Origin: a virus
Length of the DNA: 64,000 bases
IMG/VR virus record: IMGVR_UViG_3300030085_004590
Coordinates: 40,432 to 104,431 of that record
Reading direction: 5' to 3' (one strand)
Each line of letters starts with the position of its first letter. The first letter of the stretch is position 1. Below the pieces are notes generated by a model that was not told the DNA's origin, ran no database searches, and saw only the letters and a program-made list of their open reading frames with translations. Of this stretch, positions 36,362 to 44,343 are shown one piece after another. Made by a program: the position numbers and the translations under genes.

Positions 36362-36736
36362 ATGAAACTATTAGATATCTTAAAAGAAGAAATAACTGCT
36401 AGAGAATTGAAAGATGCTCTTCGTAGTAGACCATATGATATTCAAGTACTTAGTCGATTTTTAATGGATAAAGTAAAGAATTTTAATGGATTAGGATATC
36501 CTGGTTATAACACTTACAAATTAAACTTTAAATCACCAGTACAAGGATTAAAAACCAATGCTAAAAGTAATGGTAAGAGTAAAGAACATATGATAAGTGG
36601 TAAAGAATTAAAAAGTTTAATACCAAATATACTTAAAAAATCAGGTAAAGTAAATTTAGTTTACAAAATAACAAAACAAAGTGTATTCAAACCAGGCATG
36701 ACAATAGGCGGTGAAGGGTATTGGATAGTAAAATAA
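36362..36736 (+). CDS. Small protein with capsid-targeting-like N terminus, 124 aa
   Basis: It starts MKLLDILKEEITARELKDAL, very like T4 capsid-targeting peptides, with L-K-E at residues 7-9. The rest is basic and mixed alpha/beta (LGYPGYNTYKLNFKSPVQG, ending KPGMTIGGEGYWIVK). It lies 10 bases after the previous gene with a short AAGGA in the gap. Likely an internal head protein; function unknown. Confidence 0.65.
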   Translation: MKLLDILKEEITARELKDALRSRPYDIQVLSRFLMDKVKNFNGLGYPGYNTYKLNFKSPVQGLKTNAKSNGKSKEHMISGKELKSLIPNILKKSGKVNLVYKITKQSVFKPGMTIGGEGYWIVK

Positions 36737-36754
36737 TTATTTAAGGAGAGAACA

Positions 36755-37468
36755 ATGAAACTAACCCAACTAATGAAAGAAAACGAAGAAAGACCTCTAT
36801 CTAACGAGGTTAAAAGACATTTTCTTGAAATTGTTTCTACTTACAACAAGTATCAAGAATCAATGGATAGAAAATCAGATATTACCCAAGTAGCAGAAAC
36901 CCTTGGTGGAATTACTGAAGCTGCTAGAACACTTGCAATCAAAGAAGCAGGAGATTGGTTCGATAAACATACTGTAAAGAGAAACATGAGTGAATTGGAT
37001 AAGTTGGGTAAACAATTCGATAAAGTTGCTCTTGAGGCTCGTGCACTTGACCAAAGAATGGCAGGATTATACGAGGATATGGGACACATCCTTTCAAGAT
37101 ACTATAAGTTCGGTGAGATTACTGAAGATGAAATGAAAAACAGATTAGGTATTAACGAAACTAAAGAAGAAGATTGTGGATGTAACCCAATTAATGAACA
37201 ACCTGTAACAGTACACAACAGAACTTCCAATGGAAACATTGTTACTACACTAAAAGAATCAGATTTAAACGAAGAAGAAATGAAACTTTATGAGTTTGGT
37301 AAAAAAGTAACTAAACTTATGGAGAAGAGTTGTCCAAATGACCCAGGTAAATGGGCAGCATCTAAAGCAGCAGCAAAAAAGAAGTTTGATGTATATCCTT
37401 CTGCTTACGCTAATGGATGGGCTGCAAAAAACTACAAGGGTAAGGGTGGAACTTGGAAAAACTGCTAA
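36755..37468 (+). CDS. Head-region protein with capsid-targeting-like N terminus and Trp/Gly-rich end
   Basis: It is preceded by AAGGAG (36743-36748, 6-base spacing). The 237-residue product begins MKLTQLMKENEERPL, a targeting-like leader. A helical domain follows (residues ~20-135), then GCNPINEQPVTVHN with an I-N-E site, then DLNEEEMKLYEFG with L-N-E, and a final ~45-residue module (SCPNDPGKWAASKAAAKKKF, SAYANGWAAKNYKGKGG). The end module resembles a short domain frequent in phage head-region proteins. I infer that gp21 separates the helical domain from this module. Confidence 0.7.
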   Translation: MKLTQLMKENEERPLSNEVKRHFLEIVSTYNKYQESMDRKSDITQVAETLGGITEAARTLAIKEAGDWFDKHTVKRNMSELDKLGKQFDKVALEARALDQRMAGLYEDMGHILSRYYKFGEITEDEMKNRLGINETKEEDCGCNPINEQPVTVHNRTSNGNIVTTLKESDLNEEEMKLYEFGKKVTKLMEKSCPNDPGKWAASKAAAKKKFDVYPSAYANGWAAKNYKGKGGTWKNC

Positions 37469-37477
37469 GGAGTAACA

Positions 37478-38359
37478 ATGAAACTCACAATATCAAAACC
37501 CTTTAAATCCAACGATAGAACTTTTGAAAAAGTATTCGGTCTTTTCAATAAGAAAGATTACTTTAATGTAAAAGGTTTGGCAAAAGTACAAATCGGAAAC
37601 TTCGAAAGAGCACTTCAGAAAAATGATAAAAATGCTCAACAAGTTTTAGATATGTTTAAGGGTGATGATAAAAAAGCAAAAGAATATATTATTCAAGTAA
37701 TCCACGATAGAAAGAAAGAACAAGCATTTAACGATTACAAAGCACTTAAAGATGCAGTTGATTCAATTCAAAAAGGAAAACCTAATGTTGGTGCAGTTGA
37801 TTATGTAAAAAGAATCATCCACAATAACAACCAAAAGTATTCAATCGCTTTGTATAGTGCAATTAGTGGTAAAAAATTTAATAACTACAAAGATATTCAT
37901 AAAGATATAGATTCTTCAATAAACGAAGGACAAAAAAGATACAATCAAAAAGATGGTGTTGGTAAATCAAAATATGTAATCTCTTACCACGATGGTAAAA
38001 AGAAACATAAAGATGGTAGTGATTTCTTTGATATCCAAATTTTTAGAAACAAAAAAGATTTAGCAAAGTTTGTTAATACATTACACAAAGGTGGATACAA
38101 ATATGGATTCGCTGAAACACTAAACGAATCTAAAACGAAAGAAAGCAAAATTGTTCAGATGATGTACAAATATGCTCCAAAAGAGAAACAATTTTACACT
38201 AAATTAGCACAACACGAAAAAAGAATTGGTCCAAGAGATTATATAAAATTTATTTATAGTGCTCTTAAAGGATTAGGTTTAGACCCAAGAAAATATAGAC
38301 AAGCACATCAAATACCTGATGCAGAAGAAAAAATTTATCAAACAATATCAAAAAAATGA
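37478..38359 (+). CDS. Head-region protein, possible gp21 substrate, 293 aa
   Basis: It is preceded by AAGGAG (37467-37472, 5-base spacing). The 293-residue basic, helical product starts MKLTISKPFKSNDRTFEKVF. Two sites, SINEGQKRY (about residue 149) and TLNESKTKE (about residue 218), split it into three similarly sized parts. The middle part is a small alpha/beta unit (GKSKYVISYHDGKKKHKDGS). Unlike its neighbours the N terminus has no obvious short targeting peptide. Its stop overlaps the next ATG by 4 bases. Function unknown. Confidence 0.65.
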   Translation: MKLTISKPFKSNDRTFEKVFGLFNKKDYFNVKGLAKVQIGNFERALQKNDKNAQQVLDMFKGDDKKAKEYIIQVIHDRKKEQAFNDYKALKDAVDSIQKGKPNVGAVDYVKRIIHNNNQKYSIALYSAISGKKFNNYKDIHKDIDSSINEGQKRYNQKDGVGKSKYVISYHDGKKKHKDGSDFFDIQIFRNKKDLAKFVNTLHKGGYKYGFAETLNESKTKESKIVQMMYKYAPKEKQFYTKLAQHEKRIGPRDYIKFIYSALKGLGLDPRKYRQAHQIPDAEEKIYQTISKK

Positions 38360-38715
38360 TTAAATTAAGAAATTTACTTAACGAAAGAGTACATTTCTAT
38401 GGAAATGCAAAAGTTCTACTCCAATCAAAAGCAAAAGATGCGGAACTACCATCTCAACAAGTTGAGTTCAAGTTTAATTATGCATATCCTGATTTCTTAG
38501 GTGAAGGACCAACTTTAACTTGTATCCCAAAAAGTTCAAAAGATTTAGATAAGATTGATACTTTAGGTAGTATATCAAAAGATGACATTTGTAAACAATT
38601 AGCAGAGTTCGCATCAAAGAAAACAAAACAAAAGTTTGTACCAATCGATTACAGACATCTTGACCAATACGCAATAGCATTAGATATCGAACCTATTTTA
38701 AAGAAGATAAGATAA
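38356..38715 (+). CDS. Small protein with capsid-targeting-like N terminus, 119 aa
   Basis: It starts MIKLRNLLNERVHFYGNAKV; L-N-E at residues 8-10 gives a predicted 10-residue leader of T4 capsid-targeting type. The remainder (about 109 residues) is mixed alpha/beta with DFLGEGPTLTCIPKSSKDLD. It overlaps both neighbours by 4 and 1 bases. Likely an internal head protein of unknown function. Confidence 0.65.
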   Translation: MIKLRNLLNERVHFYGNAKVLLQSKAKDAELPSQQVEFKFNYAYPDFLGEGPTLTCIPKSSKDLDKIDTLGSISKDDICKQLAEFASKKTKQKFVPIDYRHLDQYAIALDIEPILKKIR

Positions 38716-39059
38716 TGAAACTCCAAGATATCATAGAAGAAATATTCGAAGAAACCACAAATGAAGATTTGAGAAATTGGTTCAAATCTAAATGGGTGAA
38801 TATTGGTAAGAAAGATAAGAGTGGAAAACATCCACCATGTGGTACGAGTGGTAGTAAGAGAGGATACGCTAAATGTGTTCCTGCTAAAAAAGCAGCATCC
38901 ATGAGTAAGAAAGAAAAAGAATCTGCAACTCGTAGAAAAAGAGCAGCACAAAACAAAGCAAATAGAGGTGGAAAGAGTAGTAGAGGACAAGGAAAAAAAC
39001 CTATAAATGTATCTACTCATACTGGTGGAAGAAAGAGTGGGACTGGAAAAGGTTCATAA
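38715..39059 (+). CDS. Small basic DUF5872-like protein
   Basis: It starts MKLQDIIEEIFEETTNEDLR, a targeting-like acidic leader, and continues as WFKSKWVNIGKKDKSGKHPP, CGTSGSKRGYAKCVPAKKAA and a Lys/Arg/Gly-rich tail. The W-V-x-I-G-K-K-D-K-S-G-K-H-P-P-C-G...Y-x-K-C-V-P pattern is the small conserved phage domain I recall as DUF5872, found on its own or fused to head proteins. High basicity and a packaged-protein leader suggest DNA contact in the head. Its exact function is not known. Confidence 0.7.
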   Translation: MKLQDIIEEIFEETTNEDLRNWFKSKWVNIGKKDKSGKHPPCGTSGSKRGYAKCVPAKKAASMSKKEKESATRRKRAAQNKANRGGKSSRGQGKKPINVSTHTGGRKSGTGKGS

Positions 39060-39061
39060 TA

Positions 39062-39071
39062 TATATTTATA
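39062..39071 (+). promoter_or_regulatory. Putative phage promoter, TATATTTATA
   Basis: A copy of the recurring motif, 30 bases before the bS21 gene. AAGGAG follows at 39095-39100, only 1 base before the ATG. Confidence 0.5.
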
Positions 39072-39101
39072 TTAAATAAAGTTACACTTAAATAAAGGAG
39101 A

Positions 39102-39428
39102 ATGAGTAAACACCCAAAATTAGTTTCTGTTAAAGTCAAAAACAGAGATATCAACAAAGCACTTAAAATTTTTAAAAGAAGAGTAAATGATTCTGCACAC
39201 TTACAAGAGTTAAGAGAAAGAAAATATTTCGAAAAACCTTCATTAGCAAAAAGAAAAGCAAAACAACAAGCGAAAAGAGAACAAGAAAGAGAAACTATAC
39301 TTGCTAAAATAAATGATGGTAATACGAAACTTCAATTAAAAATGCGAAAGAAAAAAAGAAAAAAAGGAAAACCTAACAATCAGAAAAAAACTAATGAACA
39401 AAAAGGTTCATATAAATTAATTTCTTAA
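39102..39428 (+). CDS. rpsU: Phage-encoded ribosomal protein bS21 homologue
   Basis: Residues 6-55 match bacterial bS21: VSVKVKNRDINKALKIFKRR, then RERKYFEKPSLAKRKAKQQA, corresponding to the family pattern V-x-N-E...A-L-R-x-F-K-R...R-R-x-x-Y-E-K-P-x-x-x-R-K-R. bS21 sits near the 3' end of 16S rRNA in the 30S platform and influences initiation. The phage protein is 108 residues, longer than the ~65-70 of most bS21, because of a Lys-rich and probably disordered tail (KMRKKKRKKGKPNNQKKTNE). It has its own promoter-like box and lies just upstream of scaffold and capsid genes, which suggests it retunes host ribosomes for late translation. Confidence 0.88.
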   Translation: MSKHPKLVSVKVKNRDINKALKIFKRRVNDSAHLQELRERKYFEKPSLAKRKAKQQAKREQERETILAKINDGNTKLQLKMRKKKRKKGKPNNQKKTNEQKGSYKLIS

Positions 39429-39599
39429 AAATTAAGGTTTTCTGTATATATTCTATATTTATATACAATAATCCACTAATGTGGATTCATTTTTATGGTT
39501 TTTAATACCCACGAGTTCTTATGTGAGGTGACCGAACCAAAATTAATTCTTATTGAAAATCCCTTAATATTTTCACGAAACAAACGAAAGGTTTAAAAA
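39429..39599 (+). promoter_or_regulatory. Structured leader between bS21 and scaffold genes
   Basis: This 171-base gap contains TATATTTATATA (39454-39465), a perfect inverted repeat AATCCAC-TAAT-GTGGATT (39470-39487) followed by an interrupted T tract, and a second AT-rich repeat TGAAAAT/ATTTTCA (39554-39560/39569-39575). A weak AAAGG precedes the ATG of gp22. If transcription starts just after the TATA-like box, the first hairpin would be at the 5' end of the scaffold-capsid mRNA; alternatively it may be a terminator for the bS21 transcript. Confidence 0.5.
39470..39487 (+). terminator. Hairpin AATCCAC-TAAT-GTGGATT (terminator or 5' mRNA hairpin)
   Basis: A perfect 7-bp stem with a 4-base loop, followed by CATTTTTATGGTTTTT. 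The T tract is broken, so termination would be weak. It lies 16 bases downstream of the start of a promoter-like box. Confidence 0.45.
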
Positions 39600-40859
39600 A
39601 TGGCAAATTCAAATTTATTGAAAGAAGCTATTGCTGATGCTAAAGCTGTTAGAGAAACTGCTATTGCTAATGCTAAAATCGCTCTTGAAGAAGCTTTCAC
39701 TCCAAGACTACAATCTATCCTTTCTCAAAAACTTCAGCAAGAAATTGAAGGAGAAGATGAGAAACACGAAGAAGTAGAAGAAGGAACTTACAACGCTGAT
39801 GGTGAAGAAGAAATCACTGCAGAAGGTGAAGAGGAAGTTAATGAAGAGTACGATAAAGATGATGCTCCTGACGCAGGTGCTTCTGATATCGGTGATGGAG
39901 ACAATAAGCAACCTGCAGATGATGCTAATAGTTCATCAGATGTAGCTCAAGGAAACCCTGATACTGAAGTCGAAACTGCACCAGTTGGTTCTGAAGAGGA
40001 CGATACTGAAGTAGTTAAAGAAGGCGAAGAATCAGAGGAAGAAGATTCAGTAGAAGAAACTGTATCTGAAGATTCTCACGAAGAGGAAGAATCTAACGAA
40101 GGATATATGGAAGATTCACACGAAGAAGAAGATTCAGTAGATGAAGAACTTGATTTAGAATCAATCATTAAGGAACTTGAAGCAGAACTTTCTGAAGAAG
40201 AAGGTGCTGACCACGAAGAGGAACTTGATGCTGAGGAAAAAGAAGAAGTTGAAGATATCGCTGATGACGCTGTTGATTCTCATGAAGATGAGAAACACGA
40301 AGAAGAAGTGGAAGAAGAAATGTATTCTGAAGAAGATGACTCTGAAGAAGAAGATTTAGATGAAGAAATCGATTTAGAAGAAATCCTAAGAGAAATGGGA
40401 TATGGTTCTGAAGAGGAAGTTTCTGAAGGTGAAGATTCTGAAGAAGAAAAAGAAGAGGTTGAAGAAAACAACGAATTAGAAGAAGTAAAAGCTGAGTTAA
40501 ACGAAGCAATTTCTACTATTAAAGAGTTGAAGTCTACAATCAATGAAGTAAATCTATTAAACGCTAAATTACTTTACACTAACAAATTGTTCAGAGCTTA
40601 TGAACTAAACAACGACCAAAAACACAAAGTTGTTGAAACATTAGACAGAACTAAAAATGTTAGAGAAGTAAAATTAGTATTCTCAACATTAGCTGAGAGT
40701 TTCAAAATAGGTGGAACTTCAAAGAAACAAAAACAAGCTAAAATTAACGAATCATTCGCATCTAAACCAGTTGCATCGACTGCTCCTAAAAAAGAAGTAA
40801 TCGCTGAATCAACTAACACGATGGCTGATAGATTCAAAAAATTAGCAAACATTAATTAA
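39600..40859 (+). CDS. 22: Prohead scaffold/core protein (gp22-like)
   Basis: This 419-residue, extremely Glu/Asp-rich protein sits directly before the major capsid gene, as gp22 does in T4. The N terminus (SNLLKEAIADAKAVRETAIA, ALEEAFTPRLQSILSQKL) is the helical segment I associate with gp22-type scaffolds of marine T4-like phages. A long acidic central region (about residues 48-300) follows, then a helical, more basic C terminus with LNEAISTIKEL, INEVNLL and KINESFASK, candidate gp21 cuts. In T4 the scaffold is degraded by gp21 before packaging. Cytoplasmic assembly, late expression. Confidence 0.85.
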   Translation: MANSNLLKEAIADAKAVRETAIANAKIALEEAFTPRLQSILSQKLQQEIEGEDEKHEEVEEGTYNADGEEEITAEGEEEVNEEYDKDDAPDAGASDIGDGDNKQPADDANSSSDVAQGNPDTEVETAPVGSEEDDTEVVKEGEESEEEDSVEETVSEDSHEEEESNEGYMEDSHEEEDSVDEELDLESIIKELEAELSEEEGADHEEELDAEEKEEVEDIADDAVDSHEDEKHEEEVEEEMYSEEDDSEEEDLDEEIDLEEILREMGYGSEEEVSEGEDSEEEKEEVEENNELEEVKAELNEAISTIKELKSTINEVNLLNAKLLYTNKLFRAYELNNDQKHKVVETLDRTKNVREVKLVFSTLAESFKIGGTSKKQKQAKINESFASKPVASTAPKKEVIAESTNTMADRFKKLANIN

Positions 40860-40887
40860 TTTAACAAAATTTTAAGGAGAGATAAAA

Positions 40888-42492
40888 ATGGCAAATTTTG
40901 ATTTATCTAAACTTATGGAAGGAAAGAACCCACAACAAGTTATGCTTGCTGAGACAAGAGAACTTAAGTCAAAGTGGGACCAAACTGGACTTCTTGAAGG
41001 TTTAAACGAAAGAGAGCAATCTCAAATCTCTGTACTTCTTGAAAACCAAGCAAAACAATTGCTAGATGAAGCTACTAACACTGGTACTTCAGCAGGTTCA
41101 GAGGAGTGGAGTGGTGTTGCTCTTCCATTGGTACGAAGAATTTTTGGTGAAATCGCATCTAAAGAATTCGTTTCGGTACAACCAATGAACTTACCTTCTG
41201 GACTTATTTTCTATTTAGATTTTAAGTACGGAACTGCACAACCAGGTAACCCTGCATTCAACGGAAAATCACTTTTCGGTGGTACAGGTTCAGACCTTGG
41301 TTCAACTGACTCTGCAACTAACGGTCTTTATGGCGAGGGTAGATTTGCATATTCAGTAAACGATGTAACTGATTCAGTTGCAAATGGTGATTTAACAGTA
41401 GCTTCTGCTTCATGGGCAGATGTAAACTACGATGCTGATTTATCTGCATCAGTTGCTGACAAATCATTAATGAAAATTACATTCGCTCATTCTGAGTTGA
41501 CAAGACCTGACTTAGATGCAGTAAGAAGTTACTACATCTCAGCATCAGATTTTGCAACTGCAGATGCTTATTACCCAGCTCACTCACAGGTTTCTGGTGC
41601 AAATATCATTGTATTTGCAAAAGGTGCTGGTTTAGGTATGGCTGATGGATTACAAGTAAAACACTCACAACAACCAGTTGCTGAGAACAGAGGTGATTTC
41701 GAAGATGGAAACGCATCTGCATCAGTAGGAACAGATTTAGGTATTCCTGAAGTTGACCTAGAGTTAAAGTCTGAAGCAATCGTTGCTAAGACTAGAAAAC
41801 TAAAGGCAGTATGGACACCTGAACTTGCTCAAGACCTTAACGCTTACCACTCAATTGACGCTGAAGCTGAATTAACTTCTATGTTATCTGAGTACATCTC
41901 ATTAGAGATTGACTTAGAAATCTTAGATATGTTAAAATCAAACGCTTTAACATCTGAGTATTGGTCAGTAACATTAGGTGAAGAGTACGATGCTAACTCA
42001 ACTTCATGGGTTGCAGGTTCTAACTCTGCTGCTTATACTAAAAACTCTTGGTTCCAAACTTTAGGAGCAAAGATTAATAAAGTAAGTAACAAGATTCACC
42101 AATTAACTCTAAGAGGTGGAGCAAACTTTATCGTTGCTTCTCCAGACGTATGTACGATTTTAGAATCTATACCAGGATTTACTGTATCGGCTGAAAAAGA
42201 TGCTTCATCTTTCGCAGCAGGTGTAACTACTGTTGGTTCTTTATCAAACAGATACACAGTTTACAAAAACCCTTATATGACTTCTAACGAAATCTTATTA
42301 GGATTTAAAGGAAGCAACTTCCTAGAGACTGGAGCTGTTTATGCACCGTATGTACCACTTATCATGACACCTTTAGTGTATGACCCGACTAACTTCACTC
42401 CAAGAAGAGGAGTTATGACGAGATATGCTAAGAAAATGGTAAGACCTGAGTTCTATGGTAAAATCTTCGTTAAAGATTTAAATAACTTATAA
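40888..42492 (+). CDS. 23: Major capsid protein (gp23-like)
   Basis: This 534-residue protein has a strong ribosome site (AAGGAG 40874-40879, 8-base spacing), as fits the most abundant virion protein. LVRRIFGEIASKEFVSVQPM and GLIFYLDFKYGT are the gp23 hallmarks, and APYVPLIMTPLVYDPTNFTP followed by RYAKKMVRPEFYGKIFV closes the HK97-fold region. An N-terminal delta-like segment ends at LLDE, with the predicted gp21 cut after Glu61 (codon for Ala62 at 41071), close to T4's cut after residue 65. A strong terminator follows. Confidence 0.95.
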   Translation: MANFDLSKLMEGKNPQQVMLAETRELKSKWDQTGLLEGLNEREQSQISVLLENQAKQLLDEATNTGTSAGSEEWSGVALPLVRRIFGEIASKEFVSVQPMNLPSGLIFYLDFKYGTAQPGNPAFNGKSLFGGTGSDLGSTDSATNGLYGEGRFAYSVNDVTDSVANGDLTVASASWADVNYDADLSASVADKSLMKITFAHSELTRPDLDAVRSYYISASDFATADAYYPAHSQVSGANIIVFAKGAGLGMADGLQVKHSQQPVAENRGDFEDGNASASVGTDLGIPEVDLELKSEAIVAKTRKLKAVWTPELAQDLNAYHSIDAEAELTSMLSEYISLEIDLEILDMLKSNALTSEYWSVTLGEEYDANSTSWVAGSNSAAYTKNSWFQTLGAKINKVSNKIHQLTLRGGANFIVASPDVCTILESIPGFTVSAEKDASSFAAGVTTVGSLSNRYTVYKNPYMTSNEILLGFKGSNFLETGAVYAPYVPLIMTPLVYDPTNFTPRRGVMTRYAKKMVRPEFYGKIFVKDLNNL

Positions 42493-42520
42493 TAGTTAAT
42501 TAAAACTTTATAGAAAAATT

Positions 42521-42553
42521 AAGAGGGGTTCGTAAGTTCCCCTCTTTTTTTTT
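42521..42553 (+). terminator. Rho-independent terminator after the capsid gene
   Basis: Perfect 8-bp stem AAGAGGGG (42521-42528) and CCCCTCTT (42539-42546), 10-base loop TTCGTAAGTT, then a run of T to 42553. It ends transcription of the capsid gene 29 bases after its stop. Confidence 0.9.
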
Positions 42554-42580
42554 ATTTTATACTCTCCTTTTCAATTAATT

Positions 42581-42590
42581 TATATTTATA
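42581..42590 (+). promoter_or_regulatory. Putative phage promoter, TATATTTATA
   Basis: A copy of the recurring motif directly downstream of the capsid terminator and 33 bases before the gp13-like gene; AAGGAG at 42609-42614 serves the ATG. Confidence 0.55.
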
Positions 42591-42623
42591 GTAGTATAAT
42601 TGAATAGTAAGGAGTAGAAAAAT

Positions 42624-43775
42624 ATGTCACAAGCAAGAATTTGGACAGGTTCAGCAGATTTTACCTCAGGTTCTTCAACCCCTTTCGGTACATATGATTC
42701 GGATTCATCTTTTCAAACAGATGCACCTAAAATAGCATCTTGGTGTGCAAAAAGATTAGGATATCCGATTATTGATATTGAATTACAAGGAGAGAACTTT
42801 TTTGCGGTATTTGAAGAAGCAGTGAGTGAATACTCATCTCAAGTGAACCAATTTAATATAAGAAATAACCTCGGAGCATTAGAAGGACAAGCAACTGGTT
42901 CAAACTATACTGGCCAATCAGTATTAGGTTCAGAACTAAATAATGTTGCAACAATAGCAGAAACTTATGGTAATTTTGCTAATGTTGGTGGTAGAACTGA
43001 TATAAAGAAAGATTATATTACAGTTAATACTGGTTCCCAAGAATACGATTTACAAACCCTATTTGCAAATGTTTCAGAAAGTGGTGAAAGAATTGATGTA
43101 ACAAAAGTATTTTACGAAACATCACCTGCTATTCAAAGATTCTTTGACCCTTACTCAGTAAGTGGACAAGGAACACTTAACTTGATTGATGAATTTGGTT
43201 TCGGTTCATTCTCACCAGCGGCACAATTTATCTTAATGCCAATTTACGAAGATATGTTAAGAATTCAACAAATTGAATTCAATGACCAAATCAGAAAATC
43301 AGCACATACATTCAATATAGTAAATAATAAATTACAAATATTTCCAAAACCAACAACAGAATACAAACTTTGGTTTGAATATCAAGTTGTAAAAGATAGA
43401 AGAGAAAATGCAACTATTATAACTCCTAATGTAGTATCAGATTACTCAAATGTAGGATATAACTTTGCAGAATATAACAAAATCAATGATGTTGGTAAAC
43501 AATGGATAAGAAAATATACACTCGCTTTGGCAAAAGAGATGTTGGGTGCAGTTAGAGAAAAATATTCAACTGTTCCTATACCTGGTTCTGAAGTTTCTTT
43601 AGATGGTGCAGCATTAAGAGCTGAAGCACAAACAGAAAAAGATGCTCTTATTGAACAATTAAGAGAGAATCTGAATGAAGTAAGTAAAAAACAAAGAATG
43701 GAAAACGAAGCATCAATGGTTGAACAACAACAACAAGTAATGAATCGTGTTCCACTAAACATTTATATAGGATAA
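42624..43775 (+). CDS. 13: Neck protein (gp13-like)
   Basis: This 383-residue protein has a good ribosome site (AAGGAG, 9-base spacing). It has the layout of gp13-type head-completion proteins of marine T4-like phages: ASWCAKRLGYPIIDIELQGE, then FEEAVSEYSSQVNQFNIRNN near the start, a beta-rich middle and a helical, Gln/Glu-rich C terminus with MLGAVREKYSTVPIPGSEVS. In T4, gp13 and gp14 seal the packaged head and receive the tail. Here it follows the capsid gene rather than lying upstream of the terminase. Assignment rests on pattern and neighbours. Confidence 0.7.
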   Translation: MSQARIWTGSADFTSGSSTPFGTYDSDSSFQTDAPKIASWCAKRLGYPIIDIELQGENFFAVFEEAVSEYSSQVNQFNIRNNLGALEGQATGSNYTGQSVLGSELNNVATIAETYGNFANVGGRTDIKKDYITVNTGSQEYDLQTLFANVSESGERIDVTKVFYETSPAIQRFFDPYSVSGQGTLNLIDEFGFGSFSPAAQFILMPIYEDMLRIQQIEFNDQIRKSAHTFNIVNNKLQIFPKPTTEYKLWFEYQVVKDRRENATIITPNVVSDYSNVGYNFAEYNKINDVGKQWIRKYTLALAKEMLGAVREKYSTVPIPGSEVSLDGAALRAEAQTEKDALIEQLRENLNEVSKKQRMENEASMVEQQQQVMNRVPLNIYIG

Positions 43776-43779
43776 AATT

Positions 43780-44343
43780 ATGCCGAAGTTTTTCAACGCA
43801 AAAGATTTAGATTTCATCAAAACTATTTCTGAGGAAGTAGTAGATTATGTTGTGGAACAAGCTGTAACTTTATTTAAGGTATCAGTTGGTGAAACAAAAA
43901 CTAATCTATATGGTGAATCTTTAGGTAAAGTTTGGAGAGCACCTTCTACTGTTATGGCGATAGTAGATAGGGAACCTGCAAATGTTGTATATGAAGGATT
44001 TGGTGCAGATAAACAACAGGCAGTAGAATTTAGATTTAATAGAATGAGATGTAGAGAAACTTCTTATTCGGTTCCAAAAATTAGAGATGTGAATGGAACT
44101 CTTGTACCAACTGAAGCAATCCAAAATTTAACAGTTGGTTATCCTGAAATTGGTGATGTAATTCTTTTTGATGGTACATATTATGAAATTGATAATGTAA
44201 GAGAACACCAATTAATAGGTGGTCAACCTGAAATCTATGACCAAGAAGGTGATTCATTCGATGATTCAAGAATGGTTCTAACCGCAGTTGCATTTATGGT
44301 AAGAAGAAGTCAAATTCAAATAGATGAAAGGATATATCACTAA
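43780..44343 (+). CDS. 14: Neck protein (gp14-like)
   Basis: At 187 residues this is shorter than T4 gp14 (256). It follows the gp13-like gene by 4 bases, as the pair does in T4. GETKTNLYGESLGKVWRAPS near residue 40 and PEIGDVILFDGTYYEIDNVR near residue 130 match the compact beta-rich proteins called gp14 in T4-like marine phages. Predicted to complete the neck after packaging. The stop overlaps the next start by 1 base. Confidence 0.65.
   Translation: MPKFFNAKDLDFIKTISEEVVDYVVEQAVTLFKVSVGETKTNLYGESLGKVWRAPSTVMAIVDREPANVVYEGFGADKQQAVEFRFNRMRCRETSYSVPKIRDVNGTLVPTEAIQNLTVGYPEIGDVILFDGTYYEIDNVREHQLIGGQPEIYDQEGDSFDDSRMVLTAVAFMVRRSQIQIDERIYH

Noticed and set aside
39429-39599. tRNA or riboswitch in the leader before the scaffold gene
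   Set aside because: I found no cloverleaf arms or TTC-type loop; only simple inverted repeats are visible.
40177-40359. Lys-rich + strand frame inside the scaffold gene
   Set aside because: The GAA/GAT repeats of the acidic scaffold read as AAG/AAA in another frame, which gives a spurious Lys-rich ORF.
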